64,000 bases of DNA from Gracilaria domingensis (Eukaryota; Rhodophyta; Florideophyceae; Gracilariales; Gracilariaceae). This document shows, one piece after another, positions 42,392 to 53,238 of the stretch; positions within the stretch are counted from its first letter, which is position 1, and each line of letters opens with the position of its first letter. The notes beneath the pieces are model-generated. The model did no database searches. It worked only from the letters and a program-made list of their open reading frames with translations, and was not told where the DNA came from. Location of the stretch: assembly GCA_022539475.1 (NCBI GenBank), contig VCMS01000076.1, forward strand, positions 1 through 64,000, in the 5' to 3' direction. The translations under genes were made by a program, and so were the position numbers.

Positions 42392-42832
42392 AGCTACCAC
42401 GTTTGTGGGGGCCACCACATTGAGAGCGGTTTTGCGGAAGTTAACAACTAAAGTATTGACTGATAATTTGGAGAACGTTGTATACTGGTTGCCTAATGGG
42501 CCATTCCAACGCAACGATACTTGTAAACTTGTTTGTACAAGGAACTGTTGAACTGTATTGGTAATTGGACAAATTGGGCAGCAATCAGAAGCTTGAGGTG
42601 CAATGACAGGCGGTCACCGCTGTCAAGTGTTGCTGACGCGCTGAAAGCAATTAGTATGACGTTCACATTAATGAGGGAAAGCAATGAAGTCAAGCCAAAA
42701 CAAAGGTGTAGAGCGCCGCGTAGATAATGCAACGAGGGAAAGAGGAACATGGGCGAAAGAAAGCTAGCGGTAGCAGGGTTTTGTAACGCTTTGTTAGCAG
42801 TTTCTGCTGTAGGTGATTACTAGTGTGCAAAA
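42392..42832. other. Convergent intergenic region between MON2 and the phosphatase gene
   Basis: About 440 bases holding two 3' flanks. Nothing else is recognised. Confidence 0.6.
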
Positions 42833-43549
42833 TCAGCGAGAGTGCAGAATGTGTTGTACAATGGATTGCAGTTGCTCTGCAGAGGCCCAGGCCCGAACCT
42901 GAGCACGGACTTGGCCATGGCGTAGAATCAAGCGCTCCAGTCGAAACTGGTGTCGAGGAAGCACGTAGCCGTCAGCAGGCACTCGCTTTGCGGGGCAGTA
43001 GTCGTTGGATCCGTCGCCAACGTACACAACTTTGCTCGCTGGGAAGCAGGACTGAAGGTGGGCGAGAACGGCAAATTTGCACAGGTTGACTGGGCAGGTG
43101 GCGCAACAGTGAGCATCAGTCGCAAACGGCGTGACTGAAATTCTGTCGTCGTCGAGAACGACGGCGTGATTGGTGAAGATCGAGGCGTCGAACGAAGCGG
43201 GGTCGATCTGATTGGCGCGCAGACAGGCGTCGATGTAGAGCGAGTTTGCGTCGGAGACAATCGCGCAGTGGACGTTGGGCAAGTCGAACAGGGTGCGCAG
43301 CATGGCCTTGATGGCGGCGGGAATGACGGCCTGCTCAACGGTGGCGAGAATGGCGGCGGACGAGAGGCGACGCTCGTGCAGAAGGCGCAGAACGGTGTTC
43401 ATGAGCGCGGTCCATCCTGCGGGGCGGTGGCGCGGGTTGTCGATGTGCGACGAGATGAGATCGGGCGCCAGCAGCTTGACGGGCTGCAGGTCGGTGTTGA
43501 GCGGCACCAGCGTGTCGTCAAAGTCGAACACGAAGAGAAACGATGCCAT
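42833..43549 (-). CDS. PHOSPHO1/2-type HAD phosphatase
   Basis: The protein has 238 residues from the ATG at 43549. The HAD motifs are clear: motif I FDFDDTL (nucleophile and acid/base Asp), motif II IVSDAN, the family's cysteine-rich CPVNLCK block and motif III GDGSNDYCP, followed by a helical tail. The PHOSPHO family contains phosphoethanolamine/phosphocholine phosphatase (PHOSPHO1) and pyridoxal-phosphate phosphatase (PHOSPHO2); plant relatives hydrolyse thiamine monophosphate or phosphocholine. The exact substrate cannot be read from sequence. Length matches the family (about 240-270). It diverges from AMP deaminase across 361 bases. Confidence 0.93.
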   Translation of the reverse strand: MASFLFVFDFDDTLVPLNTDLQPVKLLAPDLISSHIDNPRHRPAGWTALMNTVLRLLHERRLSSAAILATVEQAVIPAAIKAMLRTLFDLPNVHCAIVSDANSLYIDACLRANQIDPASFDASIFTNHAVVLDDDRISVTPFATDAHCCATCPVNLCKFAVLAHLQSCFPASKVVYVGDGSNDYCPAKRVPADGYVLPRHQFRLERLILRHGQVRAQVRAWASAEQLQSIVQHILHSR

Positions 43550-43910
43550 CGCGCGCGCCGCCGCGCCGCGGCGGCCTTCCGGAGCGCGGCGCATCTTTTC
43601 GACGGAGCGCGCGCACGGCGCGGCGTGACCGGCGAGATATTTTTGGGTCCCGCGCCCTTCGCCCCCCCGCGCGTGACGTGCGCCGCGCGTCGCGCGCCCA
43701 TAAACACGGTCAGCGCGCACACGACCTCGATCCGCCGCGCTCAGCAATCCCTCCTACGCGCGTCAGCGCCCGCCGCCGCGCTCGTCAGTGGAAGCTAATT
43801 CTCCGCGCGCCCCGTCCTCGCTGTGCGCGCCGCTGTGCCACCGGCTCCACCCCCTCCGTCCCCGCCACGTCGCGCGCGGTCTTAGGCATTGTGCGCCCGC
43901 CGTCTTCGCC
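43550..43910. promoter_or_regulatory. Shared promoter of the phosphatase and AMP deaminase genes
   Basis: 361 G+C-rich bases between divergent starts. The 10-mer TATTTTTGGG lies at 43638-43647, identical to the one in the MON2 promoter. Confidence 0.65.
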
Positions 43911-46161
43911 ATGCATCGTCCGCCGGCACCGCCGCCCGCAGCGCCCTCCATGCCGCCCTCGGCCATCGACGCCACCGCCGATGAGGACACGCTTGCCACT
44001 GCCACGCTAGACCATCGCCGCTCCTCCATGCGCTCGGCCGCCGCCAACTTCAAGAGCCTGGCGCCGCAGTCGCCCACGCACTACCGCCGCATCAGCATTG
44101 CGCCGGCCGTGCGTTCGCTGCAGGAAGATGCGGGCGCTGCAAATCTTCGCCGCGCCGTGGCGCTGCGCGAGCGTTGGGTGTATCGCCGAAATGTGCCCGA
44201 GTGGTATGGTGCTGCTAAATGCCAGCCGTCTTCTCGCGCCGCCTCTGCTCTTGCCCAGCCGCCTTATGACCCGTTCGAAACGCCCGCCGCGCCGCCTACT
44301 GCCCATGTGTTTCACTGGCAGCGTGGTGTCGTCCATGTGTACGCGGACAAGGACGCTGCTGCCAGTCAAACTCCCCTCATTCGGCCCACTACGCTCGCTG
44401 ACTTTGCGCACGACCTTGTTCTGTTGTCCTCCATTATGAATGACCCGGACACCCGCTCATTCTGTCACCGTCGTTTGGTATTGCTGCAAGAGCGCTTCAA
44501 TATGTATCTATTACTCAATGAAAACCAGGAGCGACTGGCACAGATTGCCGTTCCGCATCGTGACTTTTACAATGTCAGCAAGGTTGACGTTCATGTCCAC
44601 CACTCGTCGATGACCAATCAGAAACACTTTCTCACCTTCATCAAACGGAAGGTCAAGAGAGAGGGCGGTGAGAAAGTGCTTGCCAATCGCGAGGATCCCA
44701 ACGGTGAGTGAGCCGCTGACGCTAACCCAAGTCTTCAAATCGCTCAATCTTGAACCGCACGAACTTAGCGTGGATACGCTTGATGTGCATGCGGATAATA
44801 CAATCTTCCACAGATTCGATCGCTTCAACCTCAAGTACAACCCGTTTGGTCAGTCCAGACTGCGGGAGATTTTCATGAAGACTGACAATTTTATCAAGGG
44901 CAAGTACCTCGCAGAACTCACCCACGAAGTATTTTCCGATCTGGAATCTACAAAGTACCAAAACAGCGAGTACCGCATTAGCATTTACGGCAGGGATATC
45001 AAAGAGTGGGATAAGCTTGGAGACTGGTTCCTAGATCATAAGGTATTCAGTCCCAATGTGCGTTGGCTCATTCAGATTCCACGTCTGTACAACATATACA
45101 AGGAGATGGGAAGACTCAACTCGTTCCAAGACATGTTGGACAACATCTTCACTCCCATTTTTGAGGCCACTGTGGACCCGACATCACACCCCAAAGTCGC
45201 AAGTCTTTTGCAGCAGATTGTCGGATTCGATTCTGTGGATGATGAGAGTCAGCCACAACCGCGGGTGGATCTGAGGAAGTGTGGACCTCCTGAAACGTGG
45301 AATAGCAACGAAAATCCACCATATAGTTACTACTCCTTCTTCATATATAGCAACCTGGCTGTGTTGAACCAACTGCGAGAGTCCAAGGGATTGAACACGT
45401 TCACCTACCGTCCACATGCGGGTGAGGCTGGCGACATTGACCATCTTGCGACTTCATTTCTGCTGGCGCATGGCATCAATCATGGCCTGAACCTCAAAAA
45501 GAGTCCGGTGTTACAATACTTGTTCTACGTCACGCAGATCGGCGTTGCGATGAGCCCGTTGAGTAATAACGCTCTGTTTTGTGAAATTGCCAAGAACCCG
45601 TTGCCGTCCTTTTTCAAGCGAGGATTGAACGTGACCTTGTCGACAGATGATCCATTGCAGTTTGCTTTCACTCGCGAACCGCTGATGGAAGAATACTCGG
45701 TAGCTGCCCAGGTGTGGAAGCTTTCAAACACGGATTTGTGTGAGCTTGCGCGAAATTCTGTGTTGCAATCCGGGTTTGAACCGTGCGTGAAGGCGAATTG
45801 GTTGGGGTCCACATGGTACTTGTGCGGACAAGCAGGAAATGACATTTCCAAGACGAATGTTCCGTCAATAAGACTCTGTTATCGGTACGAGACTCTTTTG
45901 GAAGAACTCAAGATTATTTATGACAATCGCGTTCCAGATGACATTCATGTTTTACCGACTTTCTCGTACAAAAGAGGGCACATAACGACGAAATCGACCG
46001 GTCATGATGAGCGAAAGCATCGTGTTCAGTTTGCCACTGAACCCATGGGCCATTACAGCAACGGAGATATCCATGTAGAACCTTTCCAGCACGTCGATGA
46101 TTTTGATCATGCCGGACTGTCTGAGGATGAGGAGATTGATATGGGTGTAGGTGATGAGTAG
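43911..46161 (+). CDS. AMPD: AMP deaminase, one apparent frameshift or very short intron
   Basis: About 748 residues. The enzyme converts AMP to IMP and ammonia. Blocks visible: the metal motif [21 protein letters not shown], then [58 protein letters not shown], the catalytic region [18 protein letters not shown], SPLSNNALF and STDDPLQF, and [17 protein letters not shown]. The N-terminal 80 residues are Ala/Pro/Ser-rich. The frame changes at gtgagtgag (44704-44712). A four-base duplication (TGAG twice) would restore [11 protein letters not shown], which matches relatives; a 28-base GTGAGT...CAAG removal would also keep the frame but delete conserved residues. ATG 43911 is the first in frame. 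Confidence 0.95.
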
Positions 46162-47345
46162 AATAGATTTGTTCGTTTGTACATGAGATCGCTATAAAAG
46201 TCATCTGTATTTTTTTCGGTAGTTAAAAGTCGAAGAACAAGCCTTGTGTGTTGTGTGCTCACTTTTCTCCTTGTTTGAATGAAGAACAGAAACGGGAGAA
46301 AGAACAAACGTGTCTTGAGTTGGGAGAGGGTGAGCTATGTGTGAATGAAAGAAGCTCACAGGATCTGGAAGTGCTCACATGATTAGACTCGAGTGTTATA
46401 CATGTCTCGAGATACAGCTGGACTGCCCATTGTTTGACACTAATTTGTGCCTGACGATGAAATGAAAGGACTGCCAGTGTAGGGTCGTCAATTTTCGTTC
46501 TGAGCCTTTCAGCTTTTCCCCGCGAGTCGCAGAAGCGGAAAGAACGAGAAAAGGGGGGTTAAGAGTGTGTCCCAAAATCTCATAACTAACGTTATAACAT
46601 GAAGAAGGCTAATTCAATTATCATATATCTTCTTTCGGGCGGTGCGTTGACGAAGCTTCAATGAGGTCAGAACAGGTCACAAAGCGCGGTCCATGGTTTC
46701 AGGGAGATAGGCTGAGGACAAACGCCAAAGCATAAGTGGGCCACGTGCCTTTCCGTCATCGTCCACACCGATTGTACCAGTATCAGTACTTTGTTTGAAT
46801 TACACACTTTCGTCATGAGAGCGCATTCCACCGCAATAGCGTCAGCGTCAAACAGATGGCGGTGATTCTCAGTACGTGTACGACATACAAGAATCCACTG
46901 CAGCTGAACATACAAGATTTTACCGCCGTGATGGAGAGACCAGACCATCTCGTCATTGTCGGCGGCTGCACATGCAACCAAGCAGCCACTCACAATTCAG
47001 ATGGGCCCAGTGGGTGCCACCTTCGGCCCGCGCTGCCCTTGCTGTAAAAGATGGCCTCGTGGCAAACACGCACAGCGTGCTGCGCTCGCGGTGTTGCTCT
47101 CACGACCGCCTCTCATCCCAGCACCGTCGCCGCGTCGCTCGCGAATCTGTCTCGTATTAAAGGCAGTCTCTAGATGGTCGGCTGCTCCGCAGCCTGCGGC
47201 GCTTTGACTAAAGACCCTTTCCATCAGCTCTGGCACTGCTTCTGTGCTGAGAGTGGTGCTAACAGCGCTTTTTTTGTCGAACCTCCTTTTTTTTCTCGAC
47301 ACATACTACATCATCGTGTTGGCTGCGCCGGCCGAGATACCCACC
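46162..47345. other. Intergenic, nothing recognised
   Basis: About 1.2 kb between two genes on the plus strand. Small frames occur, for example one opening MAVILSTCTTYK at 46856, but none has a recognisable pattern. The right end should hold the promoter of the next gene. Confidence 0.5.
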
Positions 47346-47972
47346 ATGCGTTCTCACAATTCGGTTCCATTGCAAGACAGCCAAAGTGCTCAAACTCATC
47401 TTTCGCGAATGTTCACTGCAATTATCTCCAATTTGGACCGCAACTCGAGGGAGGGCCTGTGTCATGTGTTGCACCACTGCCACACGCGATTATCCCCTCA
47501 CACACATCTTCCCGTCATGTTCTACAGCGAACGGGATGATGTGACGTACGCGATTGCAGCCCCACATCTAACTGACCAGACGACTACGATCGATCCACCA
47601 AACTCTAAATTCCTTCGACATGGACAGCATTCTTGGAGTGACGCGCAAAGGGCCGCTGTGCGCGTTTTGAATGGGGCTCGTGCGCCTGACGTTCTAATAC
47701 CTAGTCAAGCACAAGAACTTCAGCACCAAGAGATGCAATCTGCTCCTCGCGCCTTAGAGAGACAACGCGAAGATTACTCTTCATATGCTCCGCAACCCAT
47801 GAGTGACTCAGATAGCGAGGATGCTGATGACTTTGACGACGATCTTTCCTACGATTCGTATATTTCCGACTCTAAAATGTCTGACGTGACGGAGGAAGCA
47901 GAGGAATTTCAAGAACACTGCAGAAGAAGTGCTTTTGCCGACGAAAGTGAGAGTCAACCGCAGTGTTTATAG
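47346..47972 (+). CDS. Hypothetical protein with acidic, serine-rich C-terminus
   Basis: The protein has 208 residues from the ATG at 47346 (context cccaccATGC). I do not recognise a family. The first 110 residues look folded (FTAIISNLDRNSREGLCHVLHHC, then PVMFYSERDDVTYAIAAP). The rest is low-complexity and acidic: MSDSDSEDADDFDDDLSYDSY and SDVTEEAEEF, with many casein-kinase-2-like sites. Such tails are common in nuclear or chromatin proteins, but no function is claimed. The frame is open upstream of the ATG, including a hydrophobic run, but lacks a start codon there. Confidence 0.6.
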   Translation: MRSHNSVPLQDSQSAQTHLSRMFTAIISNLDRNSREGLCHVLHHCHTRLSPHTHLPVMFYSERDDVTYAIAAPHLTDQTTTIDPPNSKFLRHGQHSWSDAQRAAVRVLNGARAPDVLIPSQAQELQHQEMQSAPRALERQREDYSSYAPQPMSDSDSEDADDFDDDLSYDSYISDSKMSDVTEEAEEFQEHCRRSAFADESESQPQCL

Positions 47973-49045
47973 GACAGTAGCACACCTGTTTTTAGGTCTA
48001 CTGTTGTGCAGTGTGTGTGATATGTGATGTATGTTGTTACAATAATTGTATATAGTCTTTCCTTGAGCTGTTGCACATACGAAGCACTTGCCACTTTGAC
48101 TATTCGTAAAGGTTGGTCAGCAAACAGTGTTTTCTGTTGAAGTGGTATGTAATGATAGCAGTATGTATCTTACCGCCCAGAGCGAGCAACTACGCCTGAT
48201 TCCATATTCTGGCTGAGTATGCCGGCATACTGTGCGATTGTCACACGCTCCGTCTCACATATTCCCGCCAGATCCATTTATGAACCATTCGTATAGGCTT
48301 TTTATGCAGCAGATAAGCAAAGACTTGATGTGTAGGGTGCACTACAAAGGACGGAAGAAACAACTCGAGCGTTCTTCCTACAAAGCAGGGGCTTCGTCAC
48401 CGGAACCGCAACTTGTCATCTCTGCACTTGCAAAGTTTGGCATTGCTCACCGTTCACGAAGACAAGCGTTCATTACCATATCGTTGACGTTAACATATCT
48501 CCACCGCTTCTGTCTGGACAAGTGGTCGCCTTGAACTCTACTAGTATCTTTGTCAAACATTCGTAACTATTGAAGTTTAGGAAATGACTAGTCCACGTTC
48601 AGTAGCTGGAGAAATTTCGGGAACTCCCTGATCTCCGGCGTGGCTAAGGTTACGTAGGCCATAATCTGCAAACGCATCATACTTCGCGAAGGTAACGGGA
48701 AGCAGCTGTGGTCGAATGGCGTCCAGTCCAACGCTACGGTTGGACTGGAACTTTCTGGACTGTCGGCAGCGGTGCCACCCCCGTTGAGTGTAAATGTCAA
48801 TATGACGGATTGTTGATGACAAACTGACAAGGAATGCATGCGTATTTCAAATTCGACGATTTAAGTTTTCAAACTGCGCTCTTGGCTCGATTACGTGCAT
48901 CTTCCTCCGCCTTGTTCATCTTTCGGCTGCTGCGCTCCACTTGGAAGCCAAACTTTCGTGCCCGCAGTTCACCTTTGTAGCAAACTCCAAACACACACGA
49001 CCACCCTCTTTGCCATCTCCTTCGTCGTTTACAGCTTATTGCATA
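47973..49045. other. Intergenic with a perfect short hairpin
   Basis: About 1.1 kb with no supported gene. A perfect 10-base-pair stem (48723-48732 with 48739-48748, CCAGTCCAAC and its complement, six-base loop) is the only clear structure. Confidence 0.5.
48723..48748. repeat. Perfect 10-bp hairpin
   Basis: CCAGTCCAAC, loop GCTACG, then GTTGGACTGG. It is isolated and without a T run after it; no function is assigned. Confidence 0.7.
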
Positions 49046-50040
49046 ATGTCCACATCCTCTAGTCTTCTCGAAACGGCGGTCGGAGTGGACAGCTCAACCG
49101 CGAAGCGCATGAATGAAAATCTCGAGAAGATAAACCGCCTCATGGGCCTCATGGACCAACAAACAGAAGAGAGCACCAAAGCCACAAGGGAAAGCACGCG
49201 CATCTTGAAAGAGTTGGCAGAGAAAGTCATCCAGCAGGACCAGAAACGTGACATCTTATACATGAATGCTATGAGCGACCGCAAAGGTAAGCGTTTCACA
49301 GCCATCCACCGCCTATTTCTCACAGGCCCAAACGCGCATTGCGATCGAACCCGCGCTAACGAAACAAGTCCATTTTGTCTTCACTTCTCAACGCAGAGAA
49401 CTTGGAGAAGGAGCAGGCCATGTGCAAATTTGCAGAGGATGCGCTCGAAGCAAGGGAGGGACAATTCAAGCAATTGCACATGCAAAAAACTGAATTGGAA
49501 GAAGCTGTCGAAAGCTTGCGTGAAAAGGTTGCTACTCTCCCTTATGAACGGAAACGATACGAGAGCAAACTTAATGAGGGCAATCGTCAACTGCGAAACG
49601 GGGCACGTGTGTTGGAAGGACGCCTCAAACAAGTCAATCAAATGCTACAACGAGACGACGACTCTTCACGTAAATTTGAGTCGTTTCTGGGTATGAACGT
49701 TCGCGCTGTGGAGGATAAATGCCTCGAGTTTTCATTCAAGAACGTTAAGATCGACGCGCCACAGAAGGAGTTCAAAGTGACCGTGTTTGGTGATGATGGC
49801 AGATTTACCGGTACGTGATGTGCCTCATATGGAAATGTACAACAGTTTGCTCTTGTTGTGGATCACTGACGGTGTATGTTCTCTATTTTTGTTGGTACAA
49901 TAGCGACACAGTGCGACCCTGAAGTTGACAACTTTAGAGAGCTGAAAGAGCAGTTAGCCAAAGATGGTCTGCTGATAGACTTTTTGCACAGGGTTCGAAA
50001 GAGTTTCAAACTTCATGTAGAGGCGAGCGACATTGCGTAA
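49046..50040 (+). CDS. SPC25: Kinetochore protein SPC25 (NDC80 complex), spliced
   Basis: Three exons, 49046-49286, 49397-49810 and 49904-50040, with introns of 110 and 93 bases (GTAAGC...GCAG, GTACGT...ATAG), both in phase 1; 263 residues. The first 150 or so residues are a long coiled coil (ENLEKINRLMGLMDQQTEES, EELE/KTELEEAVESLREKV). The C-terminal globular part has the SPC25 order: FLGMNVRAVEDKCLEFSFKNV near 185-205, then a beta strand EFKVTVFGDDG. Exon 3 ends with FRELKEQLAKDGLLIDFLHRVRKSF, equivalent to the closing helix FL..VR..F. SPC25 with SPC24 anchors the NDC80 rod to the inner kinetochore. SPC24 is the alternative; the longer C-terminal domain favours SPC25. Confidence 0.82.
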
Positions 50041-50651
50041 TGAGGGTTTCAGGGTTTCACTGGTGCAGTCGGACTGGATGTTCGGAACTTGAATATAACA
50101 AGCGTACTCGGGACTTCGATGTTGTAGTTGCTGGTTGTACATTGGGGCGGGCATGGGCTCCACGTGCGTCAGCGCGGCGGAAGCGCAGGATGGGTTGAAG
50201 TTTGAGCTTGCAACAGTGCCAGATCGGGATTAGGTAATCAGGATGCACTATTCTATTGTTTACGTGCATGGGCAGCACGCAGCTCGTCGAAGAAGACGAT
50301 TGGGCGTATAAACGTGTGTCTCAACGGTTAAACACGCAGATTGCGGAGGAGAAAAAGGAACACGATGGTGCAGATCACAATATGAATGGCAGCACGAAGC
50401 AGGACGGGTTCCAAATGGAACCGTGGGGTAACTTACAATACAGTGCAAATATGTTGTGAGCAAGCACTGCAGACAAGCTTTTTTCCATCCTGGGGGAAAT
50501 GTACGTGCCCGTGTTGTCGCAAGCACTGGCTTGTCTAGTAGAGCGTGTCATCAATAGTTTGACGGTGATACAGGCGCGCGATGGCGAGGGAGGAGCCAAA
50601 CAGTATCCATGAAAGACGACACTATGACTGTTGGTACTATGACGCACGATA
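50041..50651. other. Intergenic, one doubtful small frame
   Basis: A 63-residue plus-strand frame opens at 50268 with MGSTQLVEEDDWAYKR and ends at 50459. It is charged and reads like protein, but has no family match, so I do not call it. Nothing else is seen. Confidence 0.4.
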
Positions 50652-51089
50652 CTATGATGAACGATACGAAATGTTTGCAGACGTTGCATTGACACAGAGT
50701 GGGAGCGAACTCTTGCAGGCATTATTAGCAATCAGTGGCAGAATCCGAAGCACGACGGCGATGATCTTGACGACGCACGCGTACGCCATTCTGCCAGTCG
50801 GGACTAGGCGCAAGAACGACGCGCAAAGCAAACACGATATCTCAAAGGTGAGTCGGGCGACGAGGGGGTGGGCTACTGTGTCGAAATGGGGGGCGACGTA
50901 CTCCGGGCCAATATCGCGACTGCCCGAGTTGTTGAAGGCGCCGCGCCGCACGGCGTCGGGCTTGAGCGGGCGCGACACGTCGATGGCGGGGCGACTCGAC
51001 AGCGAGTGCATGAGCATGGGGAACGAGAAGCAAGAAAGCCCAAGCAACGACACAAGCGCCGCGGTGCGCATGCGCGCGGCGTTAGACAT
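50652..51089 (-). CDS. Small N-terminal-TM protein with an RRGAFNNSGSRDIGP motif, function unknown
   Basis: The frame from ATG 51089 gives about 145 residues. It opens MSNAARMRTAALVSLLGLSC, a basic start and a hydrophobic segment. A constrained-looking stretch follows, PLKPDAVRRGAFNNSGSRDIGPEYV. I have a vague memory of similar short motifs in small mitochondrial or membrane proteins but can name no family. The last 60 residues look less convincing, and an intron or an earlier end is possible. Overlapping plus-strand frames are open mainly because of G+C richness. It diverges from the C2-domain gene. Confidence 0.42.
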   Translation of the reverse strand: MSNAARMRTAALVSLLGLSCFSFPMLMHSLSSRPAIDVSRPLKPDAVRRGAFNNSGSRDIGPEYVAPHFDTVAHPLVARLTFEISCLLCASFLRLVPTGRMAYACVVKIIAVVLRILPLIANNACKSSLPLCVNATSANISYRSS

Positions 51090-51503
51090 CGCGACCACAC
51101 CCGCCGCCTTCGCGCGCGCGAAGCAGCGCGCGCCCGTCCCGCGCGCAAAAGCGCCGCCGGCGAAGACGGACGACGCGCCGGGGGGCGCACGCGGAGCCGG
51201 TGGCGCAGCGCCGCTGACGCGGCGGAGCGCACGCGCCCCGCGCGTGCATTGCTGGCCGCGCGCCGCCGCCAAAAAAAAACACGCCCCAACAGACGCGTTT
51301 TCGCGCACGTCATGGCGTGTGCGACAGCGCGCCGCTCGCAAGTGCGCGCGGCGCAACCGACGTCGCTTTAAACCACTCGCGCCGCGCGCTCGTCGCGTCT
51401 CAGCTCGCGCGTGCGTGTGTGCTTCAAGTGCCCGCCGCTTGCTTCCCGTCCGCGACCAAACCGCCCGCCCCCCCTACACCGCCCCACGCGCAGCGCCGCC
51501 ACC
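51090..51503. promoter_or_regulatory. G+C-rich shared upstream region
   Basis: 414 bases between the small minus-strand gene and the C2-domain gene. It has a run of nine A near 51271 within a CG-rich block and the start context gccgccaccATG at its right end. Confidence 0.5.
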
Positions 51504-53146
51504 ATGCCCACGGAGCCGATTCAGGTGCGTCTCATGCGCGCGTCCGGCTTGCCTGCCGTCAATAGGGTCGGAAATATGTCCGACCCCTACGCCGTGTTGC
51601 AGATTGTGCGCACCAAGGAGACCCATACCTCGCACTATTGCCTCAACACCGTCGACCCCACCTGGTACGAGTGCTTTATCTTCCACAACGTTCATCACAG
51701 CGATGTCTTGGCTATCAGCCTCTTTGACAAGAACCTCGTCAAGAGCGACGTGCCAATTGGCACCGCCCTCATCTCAATCGGCCACGCCATCTCGCACGCT
51801 TCCGCAGTCGTCTCGCAGGCTGCCTTTGAAGCCTCCCAATCTGCAGCCGCAATGAATGCGCAGCATGCCGCCCAAACTTCCGTTCCGGTATCGTTCCAAG
51901 ATCCGCACGACGCCATTCCGCCGCCGCCCAATTCCTCGTCTGCCATTCCGCCCTCGTCAATCCCCCCTCGTACTACCCCCCTCCGGAGAGCCCACCGTAC
52001 TCTGGAACCACCTCGTTCGATACACCGCGTTCCACACCGTCCACGTCAAGTATTTCTTCCTCGGATGCGCACCACTACTATCACCCTTCCGCCAGCGATA
52101 CCTTTCAACCGTTGCAACCAAATCTCTCCAACGAGGCGGGCATCAAGAACTTTGCGGAGCCTGGTTCGCCTCCGAACGGAAAGTCCAATCTCGCAGATGC
52201 TCCTACCCAGCGACTGATGACCATGTCTTACGCCGTGGCGCCGCAAGGCAACATCACGCTGGTCGTCGCTCCTGCATCCGTGGCAAACCTGTGCGCCATG
52301 GTTCCGTCCAAACTGTACAAACGCTTTCAGATTAATAGGACGCTTGAACAGATCACTACCATGCACACCAGACCATCTCAAAGCCATGGCGGTCTCAATG
52401 CCATCGGCCAACATGTAGGAAAATTCGTCAAGAAGGTGAAACCCTTGCAAGCCGCCCTCGACTCTGTCCATCCCATTCAGTCCGTGTTTCAAGAGCATTC
52501 CACATGGAAGATCACAATGCTCGGCGTACTGGACATCTTTGGGGGCAAACGTCACGGATGGAATCGGTCGTACAAGGCTGCCCAGAAAATCTTCCAAGGC
52601 CCGAGTTCTGTTGTGGCAACCCAAATCGTCAAATTGCAACACGCGTACTTATATGGTGGCGCTGTGTCGGTGAGACCATTGCAAACTTTGAGAGAGGGTT
52701 TGCAAGAAGTTCGGGGGAGTATACTTGACGGGAAGGACTTTTGTGAGGTGCTTGACTACGGTCAAAGGCGGGGCAAACCACGTTTGTTTACGTACGTGCT
52801 GATGCCTACAAAGCTGTACCTGGCCGAGACAGGCGCCGAGTTCTTCCGTGATATGATGTCGAAACATGCTATGCACTCTTCGGCTAGCACCGAAGTCGTA
52901 TACGCTGGCGAATTACAATTCGTCGTTTCGGGGTATGGTACTGAAAACCCCCACGTCAAGTTGATAGTGGACAATAATTCCGGAACGTATGCCCCAGGTA
53001 AAGAAGACCTACCAAAGGTTGCAGAAGTATTCCGTCGCAACTTTCCAGGTCTTGAAGTGCTCGCACTTGACTACCGGGACCCATACTTGAACACACTGAG
53101 TACTCAATTACCTCCTACTAACCTGCAAGAAGAAACCGTTTACTAA
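51504..53146 (+). CDS. C2-domain protein with a conserved C-terminal DNNSGTY domain, one apparent frameshift
   Basis: About 547 residues. An N-terminal C2 domain (1-100) reads IQVRLMRASGLPAVNRVGNMSDPYAVLQI ... NTVDPTWYECFIFH ... LAISLFDKN; the Asp positions for calcium look mostly kept. A Pro/Ser-rich linker (about 130-205) follows, then a roughly 330-residue domain I cannot name. The latter ends with YAGELQFVV, LIVDNNSGTYAPGKEDLP and RRNFPGLEVLALDYRDP. I recall this ending from fungal and protist proteins of unknown function. In the linker the frame changes at a run of six C (51962-51967). One missing C would give IPPSYYPPPESPPYSG and a continuous protein, so sequence error is likely. C2 domains usually bind membranes, so a membrane-associated role is inferred. 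Confidence 0.85.
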
Positions 53147-53238
53147 ACACATTGTAAGAACCTCTAACCTGTATCCACAACGTTCTTACGTACAAATACA
53201 CACAGATCTTACTCGCATTTACTTGCAATTATGTAAAA

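Noticed and set aside
46500-46560. GC-rich possible stem near 46510-46545
   Set aside because: Pairing is partial and no terminator or RNA family features accompany it.
50268-50459. 63-residue frame MGSTQLVEEDDWAYKR...
   Set aside because: Reads like protein and could be myristoylated, but too short, with no family match, splice partner or promoter.
50581-51855. 424-residue plus-strand frame with YYDARYYDERYEMF near its start
   Set aside because: Low-complexity, opposes the small minus-strand gene, and runs out of frame into the C2-domain gene whose own ATG at 51504 is clear.
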